Positions 1 through 7,476 are shown, counted from the first letter of the stretch. The stretch: 64,000 nt of DNA from an uncultured Christensenellaceae bacterium (GCA_910586655.1 CAJUIR010000005.1:1-64000); one strand, 5' to 3'. Numbers and translations are program-made. Notes: generated by a model from the letters alone, not told the origin.

Positions 1-52
1 TTACGCCCAAAGTACTTGCCCTAACAGGCCGGGAGGATAGGTAGTTGCCACC
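1..52 (+). rRNA. rrf: 5S ribosomal RNA, 3' part only
   Basis: The first 52 bases match the 3' half of a bacterial 5S rRNA: a TTACGCCCAAAGTACTTGCC arm followed by the conserved 3' strand GGGAGGATAGGTAGTTGCC. The 5' half lies outside the window, so a complete rRNA operon probably ends here. The end is placed at the CC before the T-rich stretch and may be off by a base or two. Confidence 0.82.
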
Positions 53-58
53 TTTTAT

Positions 59-134
59 TGCCCCTTAGCTCAGTCGGTAGAGCATGCGGCTGTTAACCGC
101 AGTGTCGACAGTTCGAGTCTGCCAGGGGCAGCCA
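59..134 (+). tRNA. tRNA-Asn (GUU)
   Basis: The cloverleaf folds with acceptor strands TGCCCCT/AGGGGCA, discriminator G131 and an encoded CCA (132-134). The anticodon loop CTGTTAA carries GTT at 92-94. The D arm is GCTC-AGTCGGTA-GAGC and the T loop is TTCGAGT. The T stem GACAG/CTGCC has one A-C mismatch, which is unusual. It follows the 5S gene by six bases, so it is probably processed from the rRNA operon transcript. Confidence 0.95.
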
Positions 135-175
135 GAAAGCACGGAAACCGTAATGATTTCCGTGCTTTCTTTTTT
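134..175 (+). terminator. Intrinsic terminator of the rRNA-tRNA unit
   Basis: A perfect 14-bp stem (134-147 with 157-170, AGAAAGCACGGAAA and its complement) with a 9-base loop is followed by TTTTT. It starts at the last base of the tRNA CCA and ends the 5S-tRNA transcript. Confidence 0.9.
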
Positions 176-189
176 AATTGATTTAAGTC

Positions 190-218
190 TTGATATTTGG
201 ACGCAGGTTTGATATAAT
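190..218 (+). promoter_or_regulatory. Sigma-70-type promoter of the comF-like gene
   Basis: TTGATA (190-195) and TATAAT (213-218) are separated by 17 bases. The predicted start near 225 leaves a leader of about 48 bases before the ATG at 273. Confidence 0.7.
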
Positions 219-272
219 CAAGTTGTAACAACATTAAGTTTCATTCCGAACAGCAAAAACAAAGGATGCTCC

Positions 273-1091
273 ATGAGTAAACTCACCAACGCAATCAGAA
301 AATATTTCGGGAAAATCGTTGGATCGATCAAAAAGTACGACGATCATCATAATTTCACCTGTGATATTTGCGGGCGGGAAGTTTTTCAGAACGAGCGCGT
401 CTGTGAAAAATGCAACAAGGATCTTCCGTATATCGGCAGACAACGGTGTACTCTTTGCGGAAGAAAAGTGAAAGAAACGGGCGTCTGCATGGAATGCAAA
501 CGGAAACCTTTGAATGTGAAGACAGCGCGTTCCGTATTTACGCACGAAGGGGAAGCGGCACGGCTCATTGTCCGATTTAAGCGCGGCGATCGTTTTTTGT
601 GCCGAACGCTTGCCGAGTTGGCGGAACCGATTTTAAAACGGGAGTTTTCCGACTGCGACGTGATCACAGACGTCCCGATGACGAAGAAGGCGCAGCGGAA
701 ACGGGGATATCATCAAACGCGGCTGTTGGCGGAAGAATTTTCCCGAAGATGCGGTATTCCGTTTCGCGTCACGGCGGTTAAGCAACGCGAAACGGCATTA
801 CAAAAAACACTGGGCAGAGATGCCCGCGAAAAAAATCTGAAAGGCTGTTTTCGTGTTTCCGATTGGGCAACGGTAGAAGGATTGAAAATTCTGATCATCG
901 ACGATACGTTAACGACCGGATCCACCGTATCTGAACTTGCCGAAACGTTGATTCGAGCGGGCGCTAAGTCGGTTTCTGCGTTGACGATCACAAGTGTAGA
1001 ACATAAAAATCCGTTCGGCAAGTTACCGGACAAATCAAACGAAAATGAAAGGATAGAGGAAATCGGCATCGGGACAAAACGTTCGACTTAA
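273..1091 (+). CDS. ComF-family phosphoribosyltransferase-like protein
   Basis: A ComF-family protein of 272 residues, probably cytoplasmic. In competent bacteria ComF helps handle imported single-stranded DNA; its job in other relatives is unclear. The N-terminus carries two cysteine zinc knuckles (Cys30, 33, 44, 47 and Cys59, 62, 72, 75). A phosphoribosyltransferase fold follows, with the PRPP loop LIIDDTLTTGST near residues 207-218. AAAGGA six bases upstream fixes the start. It has its own promoter and no comFA gene beside it. The charged tail after about residue 245 lies outside the usual family core. The family call is firm; the biological role is inferred from the family only. Confidence 0.85.
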   Translation: MSKLTNAIRKYFGKIVGSIKKYDDHHNFTCDICGREVFQNERVCEKCNKDLPYIGRQRCTLCGRKVKETGVCMECKRKPLNVKTARSVFTHEGEAARLIVRFKRGDRFLCRTLAELAEPILKREFSDCDVITDVPMTKKAQRKRGYHQTRLLAEEFSRRCGIPFRVTAVKQRETALQKTLGRDAREKNLKGCFRVSDWATVEGLKILIIDDTLTTGSTVSELAETLIRAGAKSVSALTITSVEHKNPFGKLPDKSNENERIEEIGIGTKRST

Positions 1092-1161
1092 CCGATTCCA
1101 CAAGAGTGATTGAATATATTATGGAAGTATGATGTTATACAAATACAAGAGAGGTTTATTT

Positions 1162-1578
1162 ATGGATCAGGAAAACATCATTAAATTTATTTCCAAGCAA
1201 AAAACGGCGCTTATCGCTTCGGTCAACGAGCAGGGATATCCCGTCGTGCGCGCAATGCTTTCCCCTCGCAAAATTCAAGGAAACAATGTCTTTTTTTCAA
1301 CTAACACTTCCTCCAAGAAAGTAAAACAATATCTCGCCAACAATAAGGCATGTATTTATTTTTATAAACGCGGGAAATTCAAATATCGGGGAGTGACGAT
1401 TACGGGCGACATGGAAGTTTGCACCGATCAACCGACTAAGGATATGATTTGGCGAATCGGCGATAGATTATTTTACAAACAAGGCGTGACCGATCCCGAT
1501 TATTGCGTTTTAAAATTCAGATGCGTTAGCGCCGAATATTATTGCGATTTTAAAACGGAAAGCATTGAGTTTCATTGA
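1162..1578 (+). CDS. Pyridoxamine 5'-phosphate oxidase-fold (flavin-binding) protein
   Basis: A 138-residue protein with the split-barrel FMN-binding fold of the PNPOx/general stress protein 26 group. Visible signs are the N-terminal KTALIASVNEQGYP strand pair, the NNVFFSTNTSSKKVKQ segment that in this fold contacts flavin phosphate, and YRGVTITGDMEV. Members reduce or bind small aromatic or flavin-like ligands, and the substrate cannot be read from sequence. An in-frame ATG lies 33 bases upstream, but AAGAGAGG seven bases before 1162 selects this start. The next gene starts 68 bases downstream. Confidence 0.75.
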   Translation: MDQENIIKFISKQKTALIASVNEQGYPVVRAMLSPRKIQGNNVFFSTNTSSKKVKQYLANNKACIYFYKRGKFKYRGVTITGDMEVCTDQPTKDMIWRIGDRLFYKQGVTDPDYCVLKFRCVSAEYYCDFKTESIEFH

Positions 1579-1646
1579 TCGGCACCGCCGTTCAAAAGCC
1601 GCACGATTATATCTTGATGAAGAATGAAAACAGAAGGAAACGCAGC

Positions 1647-2231
1647 ATGCTTAATCTATCGGACTTTCAATGGATCCGTCCTCCGAAAAAGTATCATATC
1701 ACAAAAGACGGTGTGGAAATCATAACGGATCCGCATACGGATTTATGGCAAAGAACATATTACGGGTTCAGAAACGATAATGCGCCCGTATTGCAGATTT
1801 CTTCCAAGGAGCAGTATTTTTCATTTACTGTCAAAACACAATTTGACAGTAAACGGCGTTTCGACCAATGCGGAATTGCGGTGTATCTCGACAGCGAAAA
1901 TTGGTTAAAAGCGTCCGTAGAATATGAAAATGAAACCATTCAAAGGCTTGGAAGCGTGGTCACGAATCACGGTTATTCCGACTGGGCATCGACGGATATC
2001 AACGCTAAAATTAAAACCGTGTGGTATCGGTTGAGCAGAAGGGGCGCGGACTATTGCATAGAGTATTCCTACGACGGCATTCAATTCAAGCAAATGCGTA
2101 TTTGTCATTTGAGGGAAGGCGGCGAAGAAATCCGATTCGGGATCTATGCCTGTTCGCCGGAACAGTCGTCGTTTCAGGCAAAATTTACCGAAACGGAATT
2201 GACTGACTGTAAATGGCTTGCACACAAATAG
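1647..2231 (+). CDS. DUF1349-family concanavalin A-like protein
   Basis: A 194-residue cytoplasmic protein of the DUF1349 family, once annotated as regulator of enolase (YgiC/Ree1-like). The sequence shows the family's beta-sandwich pattern: FQWIRPPKKYHI at the start, FDQCGIAVYLDSENWLKASVE in the middle, and DWASTDIN and FGIYACSPEQSSFQAKFTE near the end. Related folds bind carbohydrate, but no ligand is known for this family. Earlier in-frame ATGs exist at 1575 and 1617. AGAAGGA eight bases before 1647, together with the family's usual N-terminus, favours this one. A hairpin with a short U tract follows the stop. Confidence 0.75.
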   Translation: MLNLSDFQWIRPPKKYHITKDGVEIITDPHTDLWQRTYYGFRNDNAPVLQISSKEQYFSFTVKTQFDSKRRFDQCGIAVYLDSENWLKASVEYENETIQRLGSVVTNHGYSDWASTDINAKIKTVWYRLSRRGADYCIEYSYDGIQFKQMRICHLREGGEEIRFGIYACSPEQSSFQAKFTETELTDCKWLAHK

Positions 2232-2232
2232 A

Positions 2233-2285
2233 AAAAAAGTCAGATGGACTGCGGAAATAAATTTGCAAACGGTCTGACTTTTGTT
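2233..2285 (+). terminator. Probable intrinsic terminator after the DUF1349 gene
   Basis: AAAAGTCAGA near 2236-2244 pairs with TCTGACTTTT near 2273-2282. The 28-30 base loop is long and could hold an inner structure. A short T run follows. It sits directly behind the stop codon. Confidence 0.5.
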
Positions 2286-2404
2286 GTAAATTGCGTTGCT
2301 TTCATATATTGGGCGTCAATGAAAACGACTAATCTGCATTCTGAAGCGCCGAAAGGACAGAAAACAGACAGAGGGGTTTCATCCTAATCGGTTATATATT
2401 ATTG

Positions 2405-2485
2405 TTGTCATTATAATTTGAAAATAATATTATAATACAATTAGCAACTATATCCGACTTGCCCGCGGCATATACGCGGGTTTTT
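2405..2485 (+). other. Short promoter-terminator unit of unknown function
   Basis: TTGTCA (2405-2410) and TATTAT (2428-2433), 17 bases apart, form a plausible promoter. About 25 bases after the predicted start comes the hairpin CCCGCG-GCATATA-CGCGGG followed by TTTTT (2462-2485). The product would be an RNA of roughly 45 bases with no start codon. The unit may be a small RNA, a leader remnant whose gene was lost, or a roadblock separating the que operon from upstream transcription. The rest of 2286-2529 shows nothing I can name. Confidence 0.4.
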
Positions 2486-2529
2486 GCCACCATTATGAAA
2501 AGACGTAGCGTGTAAACACTTCGGTTGAG

Positions 2530-2558
2530 TTGACATAAGCGTTGCGATGTGATATTAT
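2530..2558 (+). promoter_or_regulatory. Promoter of the queuosine-precursor operon
   Basis: A consensus TTGACA (2530-2535) and TATTAT (2553-2558) are spaced 17 bases apart. Transcription should begin near 2565, which places the aptamer-like segment immediately at the 5' end of the RNA and leaves a leader of about 120 bases before queD. Confidence 0.85.
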
Positions 2559-2570
2559 ATACTCAATTAA

Positions 2571-2615
2571 ACGGACAGTTCGTTTGCGCCATCCTGTCGA
2601 TAAACAAAACCAGGG
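2571..2615 (+). promoter_or_regulatory. Probable preQ1-I riboswitch aptamer
   Basis: A 5-bp stem (2574-2578 with 2594-2598, GACAG/CTGTC) encloses a loop starting TTC and ending in C2593, the position that pairs with preQ1 in the class. It is followed by the A-rich tail ATAAACAAAACCAGG (2600-2614). That tail closely resembles the Thermoanaerobacter preQ1-I aptamer as I remember it. The pseudoknot pairing between loop and tail is not obvious, so the class call rests on P1, the tail, the position at the 5' end of the leader, and the five preQ1-related genes behind it. Known preQ1-I aptamers shut down such operons when preQ1 is abundant. Confidence 0.7.
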
Positions 2616-2640
2616 CATATGAGGGGAAGAGTTTTTCAGG

Positions 2641-2672
2641 TGCAGTCGTTTTGTCGCGGCTGTATTTTTTTT
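2641..2672 (+). terminator. Attenuator (intrinsic terminator) in the queD leader
   Basis: An 8-bp stem (2641-2648 with 2657-2664, one G-U and one U-G pair) and an 8-base loop are followed by eight Ts, ending only four bases before the queD ribosome binding site. A terminator inside a leader implies conditional read-through. An alternative pairing of CCTG (2593-2596) with CAGG (2637-2640) would compete with both aptamer P1 and the terminator foot. That switching detail is inference. Confidence 0.8.
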
Positions 2673-2687
2673 CGCAAAGGGGGAGAA

Positions 2688-3107
2688 ATGTATTATTTAA
2701 AAACTTCGGCTTGTTTTGACAGCGCACACTTTCTTCACGGATACAACGGCAAGTGCGCCAATATCCACGGTCACCATTGGGTTGTGGAAGTAAAGATAAG
2801 CGGCGAAAAATTGCAGGGGAGCGGCGAAAAGCGCGGCATGATACTTGACTTCGGCGATTTTAAGAAAGCAGTAAAAGATCTTGCAGAAGGTTTTGATCAT
2901 ACGCTTATTTACGAAAAAAACACTCTTAACCCTCTGACCGTTTCCGCGCTTAAAGAAGAAGGCTTTTCTTTGGTTGAAACGGATTTCAGACCCACTGCCG
3001 AAAACTTTGCAGCGCACATATATGCCGAACTTTGCAACAAGGGCTTGCCTGTTTCCTGCGTGACCGTACACGAGTCGCCTGAAAACTGCGCAGTGTACGG
3101 TGAGTGA
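2688..3107 (+). CDS. queD: 6-carboxy-5,6,7,8-tetrahydropterin synthase
   Basis: QueD converts 7,8-dihydroneopterin triphosphate, the product of FolE, to 6-carboxytetrahydropterin, the second step of preQ0/queuosine synthesis. The 139-residue protein has the family's zinc histidines His14, His27 and His29, catalytic Cys23 (KCANIHGHHW) and His71 (GFDHTLIY), and a glutamate in VHESPENCAVY. AAAGGGGGA three bases upstream sets the start at 2688; an earlier in-frame ATG at 2619 lies inside the attenuator leader and is rejected. First gene of a five-gene operon; queE begins two bases after the stop. Isoleucine codon ATA is frequent, unlike most of the window. Confidence 0.95.
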   Translation: MYYLKTSACFDSAHFLHGYNGKCANIHGHHWVVEVKISGEKLQGSGEKRGMILDFGDFKKAVKDLAEGFDHTLIYEKNTLNPLTVSALKEEGFSLVETDFRPTAENFAAHIYAELCNKGLPVSCVTVHESPENCAVYGE

Positions 3108-3108
3108 T

Positions 3109-3774
3109 ATGTCCTGTTTTAAAGTTGCCGAAAAGTTTGTGAGCATAAACGGCGAAGGTCCGCGCGCGGGCGAGATAGCCGTGTTTCTGCGGTTTTGCGG
3201 TTGCAATCTTAATTGCAGTTACTGTGATACGCGCTGGGCAAATACCTCCGATGTGAAATACGAAATTGCTTCTGCGGAAGAGATTGTTGAATATGTGAAA
3301 TCGACGGGCGTAAAAAACGTTACCCTCACGGGCGGCGAACCGCTTTTACAGGCGGATATTGCGCGGCTTATCGTGTTGTTGGGAGAGACGGGCGCAGAAG
3401 TCGAAATAGAAACCAACGGAAGCGTGCCGTTGAAAGATTTCGTTTCCCTTTCGCCCCGTCCCGCCGTTACCGCCGATTATAAACTTCCTTCAAGCGGAAT
3501 GGAAAAATATATGTTGACCGAGAACTTTTCTTACCTTACATTGCGCGATGCGGTCAAGTTTGTGGTCGGAGATAGGTACGATTTGGCGCGTGCGGAAGAG
3601 GTGATAAATAAGTACGGACTTATAAACGGGTGCCGCGTTTATTTCAGCCCCGTCTTCGGTAAAATCAAGCCCGCAGAAATAGCGGAGTTTCTGAAAGAGC
3701 GAAAACTAAACGGCGTGCGCCTGCAATTACAGTTACATAAAATAATTTGGGAACCCGATATGCGCGGAGTATAG
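3109..3774 (+). CDS. queE: 7-carboxy-7-deazaguanine synthase (radical SAM)
   Basis: QueE uses S-adenosylmethionine and a [4Fe-4S] cluster to contract 6-carboxytetrahydropterin to 7-carboxy-7-deazaguanine. The 221-residue protein carries the cluster motif as Cys32, Cys36 and Cys39 (CNLNCSYC, the plain CX3CX2C form), GGEP at 75-78, and the family start FVSINGEGPRAG. The start is uncertain: ATG at 3109 follows the queD stop by one base and has GGTGAG upstream, while GTG at 3100 is in frame and would add three residues. Seven of 13 isoleucines use ATA. Confidence 0.93.
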   Translation: MSCFKVAEKFVSINGEGPRAGEIAVFLRFCGCNLNCSYCDTRWANTSDVKYEIASAEEIVEYVKSTGVKNVTLTGGEPLLQADIARLIVLLGETGAEVEIETNGSVPLKDFVSLSPRPAVTADYKLPSSGMEKYMLTENFSYLTLRDAVKFVVGDRYDLARAEEVINKYGLINGCRVYFSPVFGKIKPAEIAEFLKERKLNGVRLQLQLHKIIWEPDMRGV

Positions 3775-3782
3775 GAGAAAAT

Positions 3783-4355
3783 ATGGATCTTAAAGAAATA
3801 GAAAAACATATCCGCGGGTTATTGGTTGCCATAGGCGAAGATCCCGAGAGGGAAGGTTTGCGCGAAACACCAGCCCGTGTAGCGCGAATGTATGAAGAAG
3901 CGTTTGAAGGGATTAAATATACCAACCGCGAAATTGCGGAAATGTTCGGAAAAACCTTCGAAGTTTCGTCCGACCCGAATTCAGACGGCGCAGTGGTTAT
4001 AAAGGACATAAGCGTCTTCAGTTATTGCGAGCATCATATGGCGCTTATGTACGATATGAAAGTCGACGTGGCGTACATCCCGCGCGGAAGAGTACTGGGG
4101 CTAAGTAAAATTGCGCGCATCTGCGATATGGCGGCAAAGCGTCTGCAATTACAGGAGCGTTTGGGGCGAGACATTGCCGAAATAATTTCGCTTGCGGCTT
4201 TATCGCCCGATGTCGGCGTAAAGATAGAAGGCTGCCACAGTTGTATGACTTCCCGCGGGATAAAAAACGTATCGTCAAAAACGGTTACCAAAACGTATTT
4301 CGGTGCGTTTAAAGACGACGTATCGCTACAAAATCTTTTGGGGGAGAGGGGATGA
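3783..4355 (+). CDS. folE: GTP cyclohydrolase I
   Basis: FolE opens GTP to 7,8-dihydroneopterin triphosphate, shared by folate and queuosine synthesis. Inside a queD-queE-queC-queF operon the product is most likely meant for preQ0. The 190-residue protein has the zinc ligands Cys82, His85 and Cys154, the signature SVFSYCEHH at 78-85, and GCHSCM at 150-155. AGGAG five bases upstream selects 3783 over an in-frame ATG at 3747 that lies inside queE. The last four bases overlap queC, indicating translational coupling. Confidence 0.95.
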   Translation: MDLKEIEKHIRGLLVAIGEDPEREGLRETPARVARMYEEAFEGIKYTNREIAEMFGKTFEVSSDPNSDGAVVIKDISVFSYCEHHMALMYDMKVDVAYIPRGRVLGLSKIARICDMAAKRLQLQERLGRDIAEIISLAALSPDVGVKIEGCHSCMTSRGIKNVSSKTVTKTYFGAFKDDVSLQNLLGERG

Positions 4356-5029
4356 AAGCACTCGTTTTATTAAGTGGCGGCGTGGACAGCGCAACTTGTC
4401 TCGGGCTGGCGGTTCAGAAGTATGGCGCAACGGAGGTTTCCGCACTTTGCATTTACTACGGTCAGACGCACAGCAAAGAACTTGACGCTGCGCAAAAAAT
4501 TGCCGACTTTTACGGCGTTGTTTTAAAGCGGCTTGACCTTTCGATTATATTTGAAGATTCGGACTGTTCGCTCTTGGCGCAGTCGCCCAATGAAATACCC
4601 CTGCAAAGTTATGCCGAACAGATTTCCTTAACGGGCGGGAAACCCGTTTCAACCTACGTCCCTTTCAGGAACGGCCTGTTTCTTTCCGCGGCGGCAAGCG
4701 TGGCGCTGTCGCGTGGGTGCGAAGTGATATATTACGGCGCGCACGGCGACGATGCGGCTGGAAACGCCTATCCCGATTGCAGTGAAAAATTCAATTCCGC
4801 GATGGGCGAAGCGATTTATACGGGCAGCGGCGGGCAGATTAAAATTCTTGCGCCCTTTGTAAATTTAAACAAATCGCAGGTTGTAAAAAAAGGACTTGAA
4901 CTCGGTGTTCCGTATAAATATACCTGGAGTTGTTATTCGGGTGGCGGAAAACCTTGCGGCGTATGTGCTACTTGCCGCGACCGTGCCGCCGCATTTAAAG
5001 CGAACGGAATAGAAGACCCTGCAATTTAA
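4352..5029 (+). CDS. queC: 7-cyano-7-deazaguanine (preQ0) synthase
   Basis: QueC adenylates 7-carboxy-7-deazaguanine and aminates it with ammonia to give preQ0. The 225-residue protein shows the PP-loop SGGVDS at 8-13 and a C-terminal zinc site, Cys194, Cys202, Cys205 and Cys208. Length is normal for the family. The ATG overlaps the folE stop (ATGA), and queF follows after 10 bases. Confidence 0.95.
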   Translation: MKALVLLSGGVDSATCLGLAVQKYGATEVSALCIYYGQTHSKELDAAQKIADFYGVVLKRLDLSIIFEDSDCSLLAQSPNEIPLQSYAEQISLTGGKPVSTYVPFRNGLFLSAAASVALSRGCEVIYYGAHGDDAAGNAYPDCSEKFNSAMGEAIYTGSGGQIKILAPFVNLNKSQVVKKGLELGVPYKYTWSCYSGGGKPCGVCATCRDRAAAFKANGIEDPAI

Positions 5030-5039
5030 GGAGAAATAT

Positions 5040-5531
5040 ATGTCAAGAGAAAAACAGAACGAAGGGATCACCTTGCTCGGGAACAACAACACGAAATATC
5101 CGCAGACTTACGACCCTTCCGTTTTGGAAACGTTTACAAACAAACACCCCGGAAGGGACTACTTCGTAAAATTCAACTGTCCCGAATTTACAAGCCTTTG
5201 CCCCATTACGGGTCAGCCCGATTTTGCCACGGTCTACATTTCTTACGTGCCGCGTGAAAAGATGGTTGAAAGCAAGTCTTTAAAACTGTATCTTTTCGGA
5301 TTCAGAAACCGCGGTGACTTCCATGAAGATTGCGTGAATATAATTATGAACGATCTTATTGATTTGATGGATCCCGCATATATCGAAGTATGGGGCAAAT
5401 TTCTGCCCCGCGGCGGAATTTCCATAGACCCCTATTGCAACTACGGCAAAAAGGGAACCAAGTGGGAACAGGTAGCCTGGGACAGGCTTTCACGCCACGA
5501 TATGTATCCCGAAAAAATCGACAACAGATAA
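5040..5531 (+). CDS. queF: NADPH-dependent preQ0 reductase
   Basis: QueF reduces the nitrile of preQ0 to the aminomethyl group of preQ1, which is then inserted into tRNA by Tgt (not in this window). The 163-residue length is that of the single-domain YkvM type. The nucleophile is Cys54 in SLCPITGQPDFA with Asp61, and the QueF motif ESKSLKLYLFGFR lies at 77-89. AAGGAGA six bases upstream sets the start. As the last gene it makes the compound thought to be sensed by the operon's leader. Confidence 0.96.
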   Translation: MSREKQNEGITLLGNNNTKYPQTYDPSVLETFTNKHPGRDYFVKFNCPEFTSLCPITGQPDFATVYISYVPREKMVESKSLKLYLFGFRNRGDFHEDCVNIIMNDLIDLMDPAYIEVWGKFLPRGGISIDPYCNYGKKGTKWEQVAWDRLSRHDMYPEKIDNR

Positions 5532-5559
5532 AAAAGCGGACGAAAGTCCGCATTTTTTT
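5532..5559 (+). terminator. Terminator of the que operon
   Basis: GCGGAC-GAAA-GTCCGC (5536-5551) has a GNRA tetraloop and is followed by ATTTTTTT. It begins at the queF stop codon. Confidence 0.93.
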
Positions 5560-5728
5560 ATTTAGATATACTTCTTTTTATAAGAGTCAAGAATCCTTTT
5601 TGTTGTGTTTAACTTAAAATGTGCAAAGAATCAGACAAAAGAAATTCATTTCCCGTTGTCGCAAGTGTTAAACCGCACGAAAAAGGGAACGGACTGAAAA
5701 ACGCATCGAGAAGCAATTTTTTACATAG

Positions 5729-5776
5729 AAAAAGACACGCGCGACGGAGTTTTGTACGCTTCTTTTGCGTGTGTCT
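5729..5776 (-). terminator. Terminator of the tRNA-Arg gene
   Basis: Read on the minus strand, GACACACGC (5775-5767) pairs with GCGCGTGTC (5742-5734) with one mismatch, then TTTTTC follows. It lies four bases beyond the tRNA 3' end. Confidence 0.75.
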
Positions 5777-5779
5777 TGG

Positions 5780-5855
5780 TGGTGCACCCGGCGAGGCTCG
5801 AACTCACAACAATGGCGTCGGAGGCCATGATTTTATCCAGTTAGACTACGGATGC
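5780..5855 (-). tRNA. tRNA-Arg (CCG)
   Basis: On the minus strand the acceptor strands GCATCCG/CGGGTGC pair (one U-G), followed by discriminator A and an encoded CCA at 5782-5780. The anticodon stem ATGGC/GCCAT encloses CTCCGAC, giving anticodon CCG, which reads CGG. The T loop is TTCGAGC. A TATAAT box lies about 19 bases upstream on the minus strand. Confidence 0.94.
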
Positions 5856-5959
5856 AGATTCTTAACGAAAACCATTATACCATAAAGCAAAGGAAAATGC
5901 TTTATATTTTTGAACGAATATGGTAAAATAAAAGAAATTTTTTCTTAGGAGGGTTCCCA

Positions 5960-7036
5960 ATGGAGAAAACAGTCGTATTGGGTATGAGCGGCGGCGTGGA
6001 CAGTTCGGTCGCTGCGCTTCTCCTGAAAGAGCAAGGTTACCGCGTGATCGGGCTTTTTATGCAGAACTGGGAGGAATCGGACGATAACGGCGCCTGTACG
6101 GCGGAAGAAGATTTTTCCGACGTGCGCCGCGTGTCGGGACTACTCGGGATCCCGTATTATACCGTTAATTTTTCGAAAGAATATATGGAACGCGTGTTTT
6201 CATATTTTCTTGCCGAATATAAGGCGGGCAGGACGCCCAATCCCGACGTGCTGTGCAACCGCGAAATCAAGTTCGGACCGTTTAAAGAATACGCAAAAAA
6301 ACTGGGCGCGGACTACATTGCAACGGGACATTACTGCGGGATCTCGCATGAAAACGACGTCCACCGATTGTTAAAAGCAAAAGATAAGAACAAAGACCAG
6401 ACTTATTTTTTAAATCAACTTTCGCAGGAGCAGTTGGACGGCGTGCTGTTTCCGCTTGCCGATCTCGATAAATCGGAGGTGCGCGCCATTGCCGAACAAC
6501 ACGGACTTGCAACGGCGGGCAAAAAAGATTCCACGGGAATCTGTTTCATCGGCGAACGCAATTTCCGTCGGTTTCTACAAACCTATCTTCCCGCAATGCC
6601 TGGGGAGATACGCTCGCTCGAAGGGGAGCGCGTGGGCGAACACAGCGGACTGATGTACTATACGCTCGGTCAGCGCAGGGGGCTGAATTTGGGCGGCAGA
6701 CGCGGCGAGGACGGCAGGTGGTTTGTTGTCAAAAAAGATCTGAAACACAACGTGCTTTACGTTTCTCACGGGGACGAGGCGCCGCTATATACGAATGCTT
6801 GCGTTGCGGAAGAATTTAATTTTATCCCTGATCCGCCGCAGCAAGACGAATGGATTTGTAATGCGAAATTCCGATATCGCCAAAGCGAGCAACGCGTTCG
6901 CGTAAGGAGGACAGGAGAAAGAACGGTGGAAATTGTTTTCGACGAGCCGCAGCGCGCGGTAACCGAAGGGCAGTACGCCGTGCTTTACGACGACGTTCAA
7001 TGTCTCGGCGGCGGCGTGATCACGCGGTCATGGTAG
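5960..7036 (+). CDS. mnmA: tRNA-specific 2-thiouridylase MnmA
   Basis: MnmA puts sulfur on U34 of the tRNAs for Lys, Glu and Gln, using ATP and persulfide passed from a cysteine desulfurase. The 358-residue protein has the PP-loop SGGVDS at 10-15 and the two catalytic cysteines Cys99 (PDVLCNREIKF) and Cys195 (STGICFIGERNFRRFL). TAGGAGGG six bases upstream fixes the start, and an extended -10 TGGTAAAAT (5921-5929) precedes it. No desulfurase is adjacent; the one at 60622 is a possible donor. Only one of its 13 isoleucines uses ATA. Confidence 0.96.
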   Translation: MEKTVVLGMSGGVDSSVAALLLKEQGYRVIGLFMQNWEESDDNGACTAEEDFSDVRRVSGLLGIPYYTVNFSKEYMERVFSYFLAEYKAGRTPNPDVLCNREIKFGPFKEYAKKLGADYIATGHYCGISHENDVHRLLKAKDKNKDQTYFLNQLSQEQLDGVLFPLADLDKSEVRAIAEQHGLATAGKKDSTGICFIGERNFRRFLQTYLPAMPGEIRSLEGERVGEHSGLMYYTLGQRRGLNLGGRRGEDGRWFVVKKDLKHNVLYVSHGDEAPLYTNACVAEEFNFIPDPPQQDEWICNAKFRYRQSEQRVRVRRTGERTVEIVFDEPQRAVTEGQYAVLYDDVQCLGGGVITRSW

Positions 7037-7079
7037 CCGCAAAAACAGAAAAAACGTTTTAAAAACAGGAGAAATAGAC

Positions 7080-7475
7080 ATGAAACGGGTTTGTGAGTTT
7101 ATCCGCGAATGCGGAGCATTTATGTTGTTGACCGTAAACGACGGAAAGCCTGCGGGACGTCCGTTCGGCGCGGTGACCGAAATCGGAGGAGATTTTTTCA
7201 TCAGTGCGGGCGCAGGCAAAGCGGTGTTCGATCAACTGCAAAGAAACGGCAACGTACAACTCCTAGCGTTGAAGCACGGTACGCGCGATTGGGCGCGGGT
7301 GAGCGGGTTTGCCGAGGAAACGTTCTCTTTGGAGATCAAATCACAGATGCTTGCGGACTGTCCCAACCTTTTGAAGTATCATAAGGAAGCGGACGACGCG
7401 ACGTTCCACGTGTTTCGTATCCGGGTGGAATCCGCAGAACTGCACACCGCAAACGGCGTACAGACGATCCGATAA
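7080..7475 (+). CDS. Pyridoxamine 5'-phosphate oxidase-fold protein
   Basis: A 131-residue flavin-binding split-barrel protein, second of this fold in the window but not close to the one at 1162. Visible elements are GAFMLLTVNDGKPAGRPFGAV, the GGDFFISAGAGKAVFDQLQ segment and WARVSGFAEE. The ligand is unknown. CAGGAGA about seven bases upstream supports the start. The gene sits 43 bases after mnmA and may be cotranscribed with it. It ends at a hairpin shared with the convergent gene at 7522. Confidence 0.75.
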   Translation: MKRVCEFIRECGAFMLLTVNDGKPAGRPFGAVTEIGGDFFISAGAGKAVFDQLQRNGNVQLLALKHGTRDWARVSGFAEETFSLEIKSQMLADCPNLLKYHKEADDATFHVFRIRVESAELHTANGVQTIR

Positions 7476-7476
7476 A

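Noticed and set aside
5619..5885. An 88-codon frame across the tRNA-Arg gene
   Set aside because: It reads through the antisense of a good tRNA and its terminator, and has no ribosome binding site.
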